Assembly: GCA_946481605.1 (NCBI GenBank)
Contig: CAMLPA010000149.1
Coordinates: forward strand, 1-7,675
DNA: 7,675 nucleotides
DNA from: an uncultured Flavihumibacter sp.
Lineage (GTDB): Bacteria; Bacteroidota; Bacteroidia; Chitinophagales; Chitinophagaceae
Reading direction: 5' to 3'
Positions 1 to 6,309 of the stretch are shown in pieces (position 1 is the first letter of the stretch; every line of letters begins with the position of its first letter). The translations under genes and the position numbers were made by a program. The notes beneath the pieces are model-generated. The model was not told where the DNA came from. It was given only the letters and a program-made list of their open reading frames with translations, and ran no database searches.

Positions 1-350
1 AAATCACTTACCACGACAGTTGTTACCTCGGCCGCGCCAATAATATTTACGAAGCGCCCCGCGAAGTGCTCGCGGCGCTGGACGCTGAACTGGTGGAAAT
101 GAAACGCTGCCGTTCTAAAGGATTGTGCTGCGGTGCCGGTGGCGCCCAAATGTTCAAAGAAGAAGAAAACGGTACCATCCGTATAAACCTCGACCGCTCC
201 AAAGAAGCAGTCGGAACAGGCGCACAGGTAATTGCCTCCGCCTGCCCTTTTTGCAATACCATGCTCACAGATGGTGTTAAAAATGAAGAAAAAGAGGAAG
301 AAGTTGCCGTGCTGGACATCGCGGAACTGGTGGAGAAAAGTATGATTTAG
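1..350 (+). CDS. (Fe-S)-binding protein with CCG domain (heterodisulfide reductase subunit B / GlpC / LutA-like), 5' partial
   Basis: The reading frame is open from base 3 to the TAG at 348-350, giving the last 115 residues of a protein whose start lies outside the window. Seen: a YHDSCYLGR motif (Cys at partial residue 7), then LCCGAGG (Cys 42 and 43), then ACPFCNTML (Cys 81 and 84). This Cys...CCG...CxxC pattern is the cysteine-rich CCG domain of HdrB-, GlpC- and LutA-type proteins. In these families the cysteines hold an Fe-S cluster that passes electrons between a dehydrogenase or dithiol system and quinones or other carriers, usually in a cytoplasmic or membrane-peripheral complex. Relatives in Bacteroidota are, from memory, about 260 residues long, so roughly the last half is present. 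All five domain cysteines seen here are intact, and the acidic tail after the last pair is unremarkable. The exact substrate cannot be told. The GTG at 66-68 is internal and is not the real start. Confidence 0.9.
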   Translation, partial: ITYHDSCYLGRANNIYEAPREVLAALDAELVEMKRCRSKGLCCGAGGAQMFKEEENGTIRINLDRSKEAVGTGAQVIASACPFCNTMLTDGVKNEEKEEEVAVLDIAELVEKSMI

Positions 351-358
351 TATCTTTG
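351..358 (+). promoter_or_regulatory. Candidate Bacteroidota -7 box (TATCTTTG) for the gene at 363
   Basis: TATCTTTG fits the Bacteroidota -7 consensus TAnnTTTG exactly. It begins on the base after the upstream stop codon and ends 4 bases before the ATG at 363. No good TTTG -33 element lies at the expected spacing; 328-331 reads TGGT. If it is used, transcription would start at or next to the ATG and give a leaderless message. Confidence 0.4.
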
Positions 359-362
359 CCTC

Positions 363-881
363 ATGAATTTTGAGTTTAAACACCTTTTGCCCGAGGGTTT
401 TTCACCCAATTCCCGGGTGTGGATATACCAGTCTTCCAGGTTATTTTTTATCAGCGAAGCATTGCTGATCGAAGAAATGCTGAACAGTTTCGTGTCGCAG
501 TGGAATGCGCACGGTCACCCCGTCAAAGGCTACGCCAATATGTTCTTTGGCCAGTTCATCGTGCTGATGGCCGATGAAACATCTGTAGCCGTAAGCGGTT
601 GCAGTACTGATAGTTCAGTGCGGCTCATCAAAGAGATCGAACAAAAATTCGGCGTTAACATGTTCGACCGGCAAAAACTGGCTTTCGCCATCGAAGGAAA
701 AGTACAGTTGCTGCCGATGGCCCAGATTCCCTGGGGTATTGAAAAGGGTTTTATTAAAGAAGATACTTTGTACTTTAATAACCTCGCGGCCACAAAGGAA
801 CAACTGGAAAACAACTGGCTGGTACCGGCAGGAAAAAGCTGGTTAGGGAGTAGGTATTTTAACGGTAAGCTTACCACATAA
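363..881 (+). CDS. Conserved Bacteroidota hypothetical protein (family commonly named 'ABC transporter ATPase')
   Basis: A 172-residue protein of unknown function, likely cytoplasmic: I see no signal peptide and no clear membrane segment. It resembles a Bacteroidota family often labelled 'ABC transporter ATPase'. The recognisable family features, from memory, are an N-terminal SRVWIYQ segment (residues 17-23), WNAHG (47-51), a GCSTDSSV block with Cys80 (79-86), a central LYFNNL (136-141) and a C-terminal WLVPAGKSW (152-160). The family name is not supported by the sequence. There is no Walker A (the GKS at 157-159 lacks the leading glycine), no ABC signature motif and no Walker B. It starts 12 bases after the Fe-S protein gene, an arrangement I recall from other Bacteroidota, so a role tied to that redox protein is a reasonable guess only. 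The residues after the WLGSRYF segment (167-172) look like a short lineage-specific tail. Confidence 0.85.
   Translation: MNFEFKHLLPEGFSPNSRVWIYQSSRLFFISEALLIEEMLNSFVSQWNAHGHPVKGYANMFFGQFIVLMADETSVAVSGCSTDSSVRLIKEIEQKFGVNMFDRQKLAFAIEGKVQLLPMAQIPWGIEKGFIKEDTLYFNNLAATKEQLENNWLVPAGKSWLGSRYFNGKLTT
864..875. repeat. Perfect 12-base palindrome GGTAAGCTTACC
   Basis: GGTAAG is followed directly by its reverse complement CTTACC with no spacer, inside the last codons of the 363-881 gene. With no loop it would make a poor RNA hairpin, and no T-run follows, so it is not a terminator. It lies 18 bases upstream of the TAGTTTTG box at 894-901, over the place where the -33 element would be. That position would suit an operator for the downstream antitoxin-like gene. 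About two perfect 12-base palindromes are expected by chance in a sequence of this length, so function is unproven. Confidence 0.35.
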
Positions 882-893
882 TAAAGAAATGGG

Positions 894-901
894 TAGTTTT
901 G
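894..901 (+). promoter_or_regulatory. Candidate -7 box (TAGTTTTG) for the antitoxin-like gene
   Basis: TAGTTTTG matches TAnnTTTG and ends 5 bases before the ATG at 907. The -33 position (about 871-874) reads TTAC, a poor match. If real, the message would start near 907. That would favour the 907 start over the in-frame ATG at 889, because 889 lies upstream of the box. Confidence 0.35.
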
Positions 902-906
902 AATAT

Positions 907-1110
907 ATGCGACAAACCACCTTCATAACAGACGGTAACGGAAATAAAATTTCTGCGATCCTTCCAATGAAAGCCTACAAGCAGCTAATGGAAGAATTGC
1001 AGGAATTAGAGGATATCCGCGCATACGATAAAGCAAAACGTAAAAAAGAAAAACCCATTCCGCTTAAAGATAGGATTAACTCCCCTTCACTTTCTTTACC
1101 GCATCATTAA
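907..1110 (+). CDS. Orphan antitoxin-like protein (type II toxin-antitoxin family), probably with altered C-terminus
   Basis: A 67-residue protein from the ATG at 907, or 73 residues from the in-frame ATG at 889. I prefer 907 because MRQTTFITDGNGNKI matches how related proteins begin and because a TAnnTTTG box sits between the two ATGs. Seen: a short beta-strand-like start, ILPMKAYKQLMEEL, an ELEDIRAYDKAK helix, then a lysine-rich KEKPIPLKD segment. This layout resembles the small antitoxins that precede RelE/ParE-type toxins in Bacteroidota, in which an N-terminal DNA-binding and dimerisation part is followed by a toxin-binding tail. No toxin gene follows. After IPLKD the frame reads RINSPSLSLPHH, and its last 35 bases (1076-1110) are also the 3' end of the convergent receptor gene. 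The original tail therefore looks lost, leaving a remnant or a solitary regulator. Family assignment is from recognition only, and a standalone conserved small protein is the main alternative. Confidence 0.6.
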   Translation: MRQTTFITDGNGNKISAILPMKAYKQLMEELQELEDIRAYDKAKRKKEKPIPLKDRINSPSLSLPHH

Positions 1111-3490
1111 TTTGTTTTTGAGAAACCTGTTTTGGCGCCGGTGTTAAGTTATAAGCCAGTCCGATGCGCAGGTTCTGTGTGCGGCTATAGCGTTCACTCG
1201 TAACCGTGAATTTCTCATTATACGTCACTGATTTGAATTGCTGCTGCCTGAACGGGTCCACCACCATCATGGAAATGGTCATTCTTTTGTTGAGTAGTTT
1301 TTGCTGAAGCCCCAGTTGCATAGAGAGGTTGGCCCTGGAACGACCCTGCGGGTCGGCGAAGGAATGGTAACGTGAACTCCCTTCCACCAGGAAAAGTGGG
1401 TTGAAGGTATAGGTCCAGTTCATGGAAGCATTCAGTGAGCCTCCGTTCTGATACCGTATTTGTGAAAGTCCGTTATTGAGGTATTCGCTGAAAAGATAAT
1501 GTATACTGGTGTTCAGCCTGAATTTCCTTGAAAAAGTATAACCGCCCCACAAACCGGCTTCATATTCTTTCCTGCCGGCCAGGTTCTCGAAAGTGATCTG
1601 TGTTTTTTCCCCTGGAATAGCCGTCCGCATCTGCTGAATAATATCTTCTACCTTATTATAGCCAAGTGAAAAGTTTACATAAGATTTCCCTTTGTATTTA
1701 CCCAGCGTAAGGTCATAATTGTGCGCAAGCGCCGGTGCCAGGAAGGGATTTCCGAACCTGATGTTGTAAGGATCGGTGTATTCATCCACGGTAGGATTGA
1801 GCTCTCGGATGCCGGGCCTGCGTACGGTTTTCCGGTAAGAAAGGGTGGCCGTACGGTTGCCGCTCCACTCCTTCCGGAGCGTGGCTTGTGGCAACAGATT
1901 CCCGTAACGGTTCGTACTGTGTGGGGTATTGCCGGTAAAAAAGCGGAACCGCATGGCAGTCTGCTCGAAAGTGGCGCCACCGTTTACCTGCCATTTTTTA
2001 TTGAACCTGAAGATGGCGGAACCTCTGTAACCGAGCACCTGTTGAAGAAAAACAAAATCGTTGCCCATCTGCGGGACAGGAACCTGCGTACCGTTGTCAC
2101 GGTTGGTGTAAGAAACATCCAGTTTGTTGTTGTTCCTGCTGTTCAGGAACGTGAACCCGGTGGAAAACGTGAGTGGTTTCCAGCCCGAAGGTTGTGTATA
2201 GTCTGCCCGGATGTTCACGCTGCGGCTCCCGTTATTGGTGAGTTGCTGCTGAATACTATCCGGGGCGATGGCTGTTTCATCTTTGGGAGAAAGAAAACGT
2301 TGCGTGGCGATGCGTATATTGTCGTATGAACCACCATTGATGCCCGCGATCAGCTTTAATTGCTGGGCGGGATTCTTTCCTTTAAAAATGTAGGAAGCTG
2401 TGGCCCCGGGCGTAACATTGTTCCCTAATGTACCGTTGCTGCGGGTATTGAGCCGGTACACCTCATTAAACCGGTTCACATTACGGTAAGCGTTTAAACT
2501 CATATTATCCAGATCAGCATACTGCCCCTGCACCACGAGGTTGAACCGGTGACCGGGGTTGAGTTCATAATCTCCCGATAACCTGAAATGTGGCCGCCAC
2601 TGGCTGTTGTCGAAACGTCCGTTCGTGAGCAACTGGCTGGTGGAATCCGTATAGAAATTCTCCCGCCTTGATTGGCTGCTGCCAGGTGTTTGGGTCAGTG
2701 AATTGCCCGCGATGAAATCTATGGCCCATTTCTTATCCCGGTAGGAAAAGTTCCCGTTCAGGTTAATTTCTCCGCGGGTGCCGTAAAATGTATTCAGTCT
2801 TCCGGTAAAACCAATCTTTCCTTTTTTAGTAATGATGTTGATCACCCCTCCTTCCTCACTGGCGTATTGTGGTGGCGGGTTCATCATCATTTCTATTTTT
2901 TCTATGGCTGAACCCGGAAGCGATTCCAGCAGGTCTGCCAGTTGCTGAGCATTCAGTCCGGTGGGTTTATCATCAATCAGAATACGGGGTTCTTTGCCTT
3001 TCAATAAAAGTTTCCCATCCGGATCGCTGGCCATCATGGGCATGTTTTTCAGCAGTTCGCCAGCGCTGGAACTATTGGCTGCGGGGGAAGCCGAAACATT
3101 CATGGTGAGCACACCGTCTTTATCCTCAAACAGTGGCTTTTCGGCCACCACCACTACTTCCTCCATTTGCGGAGCAATTGTTTCCATGGTAAAATCTGGT
3201 AACCCTGGCGCTCCCGGCGCTATCTCATTCAATACCAAATCAAGAAAACCGGTGCCTGTTATATTGAGCGTATATTTTTTTACCGGAATGCTTTCAAAGG
3301 AAAATTTCCCCTGCGCGTCCGTACTTGTACTAAAAACAACGGTGGTGTCGTCACTTGCCTTCAGGGAAACTGATAATCCTTCCAACGCCGTTCCACTGGT
3401 ATCTTTTACCATACCTGCTAACCGGGCACGCAACTGAGCTTCCGAATGGAAACACAAGCAGCATAGCAGTAAAACAAAGCAATAACGCAT
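1076..3490 (-). CDS. Outer-membrane beta-barrel receptor, TonB-dependent-receptor-like, with CarboxypepD_reg-like domain
   Basis: An 804-residue protein starting at the ATG complementary to 3488-3490. Residues 1-19 form a signal peptide (MRYCFVLLLCCLCFHSEAQ, likely cleaved after SEA). Residues about 23-100 are a carboxypeptidase-regulatory-like beta-sandwich, starting RLAGMVKDTSGTALEG. A MEEVVVVAE stretch (109-117) could act as the TonB box. A plug domain follows (about 128-225, with LLKNMPM, RILIDDKPTG and the typical GGVINIITKKGK). The rest, to about residue 790, has the alternating aromatic/polar pattern of an outer-membrane barrel. This domain order matches the Bacteroidota 'outer membrane beta-barrel family protein' group, which is thought to take up ligands across the outer membrane with TonB energy; the ligand cannot be predicted. 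There is no SusD-like gene next to it, so it is not a standard SusCD pair here. The C-terminus is a lysine-rich tail (QINDAVKKVKGS) rather than a terminal aromatic residue. Transcription is away from miaB, and I found no convincing promoter on this strand. Confidence 0.9.
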   Translation of the reverse strand: MRYCFVLLLCCLCFHSEAQLRARLAGMVKDTSGTALEGLSVSLKASDDTTVVFSTSTDAQGKFSFESIPVKKYTLNITGTGFLDLVLNEIAPGAPGLPDFTMETIAPQMEEVVVVAEKPLFEDKDGVLTMNVSASPAANSSSAGELLKNMPMMASDPDGKLLLKGKEPRILIDDKPTGLNAQQLADLLESLPGSAIEKIEMMMNPPPQYASEEGGVINIITKKGKIGFTGRLNTFYGTRGEINLNGNFSYRDKKWAIDFIAGNSLTQTPGSSQSRRENFYTDSTSQLLTNGRFDNSQWRPHFRLSGDYELNPGHRFNLVVQGQYADLDNMSLNAYRNVNRFNEVYRLNTRSNGTLGNNVTPGATASYIFKGKNPAQQLKLIAGINGGSYDNIRIATQRFLSPKDETAIAPDSIQQQLTNNGSRSVNIRADYTQPSGWKPLTFSTGFTFLNSRNNNKLDVSYTNRDNGTQVPVPQMGNDFVFLQQVLGYRGSAIFRFNKKWQVNGGATFEQTAMRFRFFTGNTPHSTNRYGNLLPQATLRKEWSGNRTATLSYRKTVRRPGIRELNPTVDEYTDPYNIRFGNPFLAPALAHNYDLTLGKYKGKSYVNFSLGYNKVEDIIQQMRTAIPGEKTQITFENLAGRKEYEAGLWGGYTFSRKFRLNTSIHYLFSEYLNNGLSQIRYQNGGSLNASMNWTYTFNPLFLVEGSSRYHSFADPQGRSRANLSMQLGLQQKLLNKRMTISMMVVDPFRQQQFKSVTYNEKFTVTSERYSRTQNLRIGLAYNLTPAPKQVSQKQINDAVKKVKGS

Positions 3491-3563
3491 GAGTGGTGTA
3501 GGTTACAAGGGGAAAACAGGATACAAGTTAATCGATTTGACTGAAAATAGCGCATTCTGCCAG

Positions 3564-3594
3564 TTTGTCACCATTGTTTCATTCCCTATATTTG
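3564..3594 (+). promoter_or_regulatory. Bacteroidota-type promoter for the miaB operon (TTTG, 19 bases, TATATTTG)
   Basis: TTTG at 3564-3567 and TATATTTG at 3587-3594 are separated by 19 bases. This fits the -33/-7 promoter of Bacteroidota (TTTG and TAnnTTTG recognised by their primary sigma factor). Transcription should begin around 3600, leaving a leader of about 15 bases before the ATG at 3616. It is the only site in the window where both elements match. It sits in the 125-base gap between the divergent receptor gene and miaB. Confidence 0.75.
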
Positions 3595-3615
3595 CCCCCT
3601 AAACAGATTTTTCAG

Positions 3616-5031
3616 ATGTTGGAGGCAAAGATCCAGGACGAGAGCAGGCAGGGAGAAGCGTTCGCTCCGTTCGCAGAAGATCCGAATACTTACGAAAAGA
3701 AATTCTACATAGAAAGTTATGGTTGCGCCATGAATTTCAGTGACAGCGAAATCGTGGCATCTATTCTACAGGAAAAAGGCTTTGGCGCCACCCGGAATTC
3801 GGAAGAAGCCGACCTGATCCTGGTGAACACCTGTTCTATCCGCGAAAAAGCGGAGCAGACCGTCCGCAAACGCCTCACCGAGTTTCGCAAATTAAAGGAA
3901 GCACGTCCCGGAACATTAGTGGGCGTGCTGGGCTGTATGGCGGAAAGACTGAAATCGAAACTACTGGAAGAAGAGAAACTGGTAGATATGGTGGTAGGCC
4001 CCGATGCCTACCGTACATTGCCCGGCCTGATAGAAGAAGCGGAATCTGGTCAGAAAGCCGTGAACGTATTGCTTAGCCGGGAAGAAACTTATGCCGATAT
4101 TGCTCCGGTTCGCCTCGACAGCAACGGCATTACCGCCTTTGTAAGCATCATGCGCGGTTGCAACAACATGTGCTCCTTCTGCGTGGTGCCCTTCACCCGT
4201 GGCCGCGAACGCAGCAGGGACATACAATCTATTGTCGCGGAATGCCGCGAACTGTTTGAAAAAGGATACAAAGAAGTGACCCTGTTGGGCCAGAATGTAG
4301 ACAGCTACTACTTCACACCGGAAGGTAAAAACGAAAAGCCCATCACTTTCGCCGAACTGCTGGAGCAGGTGGCGCTTATTTCCCCGGAATTGCGTGTGCG
4401 TTTCAGTACCTCCCATCCGAAAGACATCACAGATGATGTGCTGCATACCATGGCGAAATATGAAAACATCTGCAAGTGTATTCATCTGCCCGTTCAAAGC
4501 GGTTCGTCACGCATCCTTCAATTGATGAACAGGACCTATACCCGTGAATGGTACATCGCAAAGGTGAACCGTATCCGAGAGATCATGCCCGATTGCAGCA
4601 TTACCTCTGATATAATCACCGGTTTCTGCACCGAAACGGAAGACGATCACCTGGAGAGCATCTCCATCATGGAGTATTCAAAATACGATATCAGCTACAT
4701 GTACTTCTACAGTGTGCGTCCGGGAACCCTGGCCCACCGCCGTTACGAAGACGATGTACCGCTGGAAGTAAAGAAACGCAGGCTGGCAGAAGTGGTGGAA
4801 GTACAGAACAGACTTTCCAAAGAAAGCTACAGGAACGATGTCGGGAAAACCTTCAAAGTACTAATAGAAGGCAATTCCAAAAGAAGTGAACACGATTGGG
4901 CGGGAAGAAATTCACAAAACAAAGTGGTGGTGTTCCCCAAAGGAAACCATGCTTATAAAAAGGGCGACTACGTCATGGTAAAAGTGAAGGATGCCACACA
5001 GGCCACTTTACTAGGAGACATTGTTGCCTGA
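3616..5031 (+). CDS. miaB: tRNA-2-methylthio-N6-dimethylallyladenosine synthase (radical SAM methylthiotransferase)
   Basis: MiaB adds a methylthio group to C2 of N6-isopentenyladenosine at position 37 of tRNAs reading U-initial codons, using S-adenosylmethionine and two [4Fe-4S] clusters in the cytoplasm. Seen in the 471 residues: an N-terminal methylthiotransferase domain with Cys37 (SYGCAMN), Cys73 ([10 protein letters not shown]) and Cys107 (LGCMAER), which hold the auxiliary cluster. The radical SAM motif CNNMCSFC follows at 182-189 (Cys182, 186, 189), then [18 protein letters not shown] and [14 protein letters not shown]-terminal TRAM domain runs from about 410 to the end. I chose the ATG at 3616 because the frame can be extended upstream only to a TTG at 3565, which lies inside the promoter; MLEAKI also matches the family start. 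It is the first gene of a likely operon, 18 bases before the sigma-54 activator. SYGCAMN, where most family members have Gln in place of Ala, and GFCTET in place of GFPTET are small departures from the common consensus. Confidence 0.97.
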   Translation: MLEAKIQDESRQGEAFAPFAEDPNTYEKKFYIESYGCAMNFSDSEIVASILQEKGFGATRNSEEADLILVNTCSIREKAEQTVRKRLTEFRKLKEARPGTLVGVLGCMAERLKSKLLEEEKLVDMVVGPDAYRTLPGLIEEAESGQKAVNVLLSREETYADIAPVRLDSNGITAFVSIMRGCNNMCSFCVVPFTRGRERSRDIQSIVAECRELFEKGYKEVTLLGQNVDSYYFTPEGKNEKPITFAELLEQVALISPELRVRFSTSHPKDITDDVLHTMAKYENICKCIHLPVQSGSSRILQLMNRTYTREWYIAKVNRIREIMPDCSITSDIITGFCTETEDDHLESISIMEYSKYDISYMYFYSVRPGTLAHRRYEDDVPLEVKKRRLAEVVEVQNRLSKESYRNDVGKTFKVLIEGNSKRSEHDWAGRNSQNKVVVFPKGNHAYKKGDYVMVKVKDATQATLLGDIVA

Positions 5032-5049
5032 TAAAACGGAAACATACCA

Positions 5050-6309
5050 ATGGATTTACAAAGCATAAAGAACAGATTCGGCATCATCGGGAACTCGCCG
5101 GCCCTCAACTACGCGCTGCAGGTAGCCGCCCAGGTAGCCAATACCGACCTTACCGTATTGATTGTGGGAGAAAGCGGTGTGGGTAAAGAAGTGTTCTCAC
5201 AAATCATTCACGCACTCTCGGCCAGGAAGCACAACCCGTTCATTGCCGTGAACTGCGGGGCTATTCCTGAAGGCACCATCGATTCAGAACTTTTCGGTCA
5301 CGAAAAAGGCTCCTTTACCGGAGCCGTAGATGCCCGGAAAGGTTATTTTGAAACCGTAAACGGCGGTACGATTTTCCTGGATGAAATTGGCGAAATGCCG
5401 CTGGGTACGCAGGCTCGTTTGCTCCGCGTGCTCGAAACAGGTGAGTTCATCCGCGTCGGTTCTTCCAAAGTGCAAAAAACCGATGTGCGCGTCATCGCCG
5501 CCACCAACCGCGAATTGCTGGAAGGTACAAGGCAGGGGAAATTCCGTGAAGACCTCTACTACCGGTTAAGCACCGTGCCCATCAGGGTGCCTTCCCTCCG
5601 CGACCGCAAGGAAGATGTGATGCTCCTGTTCAGAAAGTTCGCGGTGGATTTCGCGGAACGCTATAAAACTTCTCCCGTTCAGCTGGACGAGGAAGCGAGA
5701 AATATGTTAATTAACTATCCCTGGCGCGGAAATGTGCGGGAACTGAAGAATATTGCGGAGCAGATTTCGGTGCTGGCGCAGGATAAGCATGTGGGTGCGC
5801 AGGAACTGAGCAGGTTCCTGCCCGATGGTACGCACCACACGAACATGCCGGTACTGGCCGGGAATCAGCACCAGGGTTTCAGCGGAAACGATTTTTCCAA
5901 CGAAAGAGAAATCCTTTACAAGCTGTTCTTCGATATGAAGAAAGATGTAACGGAACTCAAAAAGATGTTCCTCGAGATTTTGCAGAACCCACAGGTGGCC
6001 GCGCAACATCCCGGCATCATCAACGAACTGAAAGAGTTGAAAACAACGGAAATGTTCCCGCCCCCGGCACTGGTGCAACCCGTACAGCAAATGCCAACCA
6101 CGGCCCAACCGGTTATCCTGCACAACGAACATGATATCCACCACCATGAGGAAGTGGAAGAATCACTCAATATCATGGACAAAGAAAAAGAACTGATTGT
6201 GCGCGCATTGAAAAAACACAAGGGAAAAAGAAAAGATGCCGCCACAGACCTGGGCATCAGTGAAAGAACACTTTACAGAAAACTCAAAGAGTACGATATC
6301 AATGAATAA
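5050..6309 (+). CDS. Sigma-54-dependent transcriptional activator (AAA+ enhancer-binding protein) without sensor domain
   Basis: A 419-residue bacterial enhancer-binding protein that should use ATP to remodel RNA polymerase bound to sigma-54 (RpoN). The AAA+ domain begins almost at once (about residues 8-250): Walker A GESGVGKE (40-47), the sigma-54 contact loop GSFTGA (87-92), Walker B IFLDE (108-112), sensor I AATN (150-153), arginine-finger region FREDLYYR (165-172) and sensor II WRGNVREL (225-232). A Fis-type helix-turn-helix closes the protein (about 380-416, with KDAATDLGISERTLYRKLK). There is no receiver, GAF or PAS domain at the N-terminus, so activity must be set by a partner protein, by expression level or by the linker, somewhat as in PspF. 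The linker (about 255-375) has a charged helical part followed by a Pro/Gln-rich stretch and a His-rich NEHDIHHHEE. The gene lies 18 bases after miaB and overlaps lptE by 8 bases, so it is probably co-transcribed with both. Its target promoters are not evident in this window. Confidence 0.95.
   Translation: MDLQSIKNRFGIIGNSPALNYALQVAAQVANTDLTVLIVGESGVGKEVFSQIIHALSARKHNPFIAVNCGAIPEGTIDSELFGHEKGSFTGAVDARKGYFETVNGGTIFLDEIGEMPLGTQARLLRVLETGEFIRVGSSKVQKTDVRVIAATNRELLEGTRQGKFREDLYYRLSTVPIRVPSLRDRKEDVMLLFRKFAVDFAERYKTSPVQLDEEARNMLINYPWRGNVRELKNIAEQISVLAQDKHVGAQELSRFLPDGTHHTNMPVLAGNQHQGFSGNDFSNEREILYKLFFDMKKDVTELKKMFLEILQNPQVAAQHPGIINELKELKTTEMFPPPALVQPVQQMPTTAQPVILHNEHDIHHHEEVEESLNIMDKEKELIVRALKKHKGKRKDAATDLGISERTLYRKLKEYDINE

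Noticed and set aside
834..839. GKS in the 363-881 protein as a possible Walker A
   Set aside because: The sequence is WLVPAGKS; the first glycine of GxxxxGKS/T is absent and no Walker B or ABC signature is present.
1721..2329. A 202-codon open frame on the plus strand inside the receptor gene
   Set aside because: It is antisense to an intact, well-recognised receptor, its translation resembles no family, and it has no promoter-like sequence.
3521..3540. Imperfect inverted repeat around AATCGATT upstream of the receptor gene
   Set aside because: Only the 8-base core is symmetric; the arms need a bulge and mismatches to pair, so it is not distinguishable from chance.
3541..3570. Possible sigma-54 (-24/-12) site on the minus strand upstream of the receptor gene (CTGGCAGAATGCGC)
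   Set aside because: TGGCA fits the -24 element, but the GC falls two bases too near and no TTGC lies at the required spacing.
3961..4497. A 178-codon open frame on the minus strand inside miaB
   Set aside because: It is a shadow of the miaB codon pattern, with low-complexity translation and no recognisable motif.
6236..6301. Upstream in-frame ATG for lptE adding 22 residues
   Set aside because: It would place a polar segment before the signal peptide and lies deep in the activator's helix-turn-helix codons; the ATG at 6302 gives a normal lipoprotein signal.
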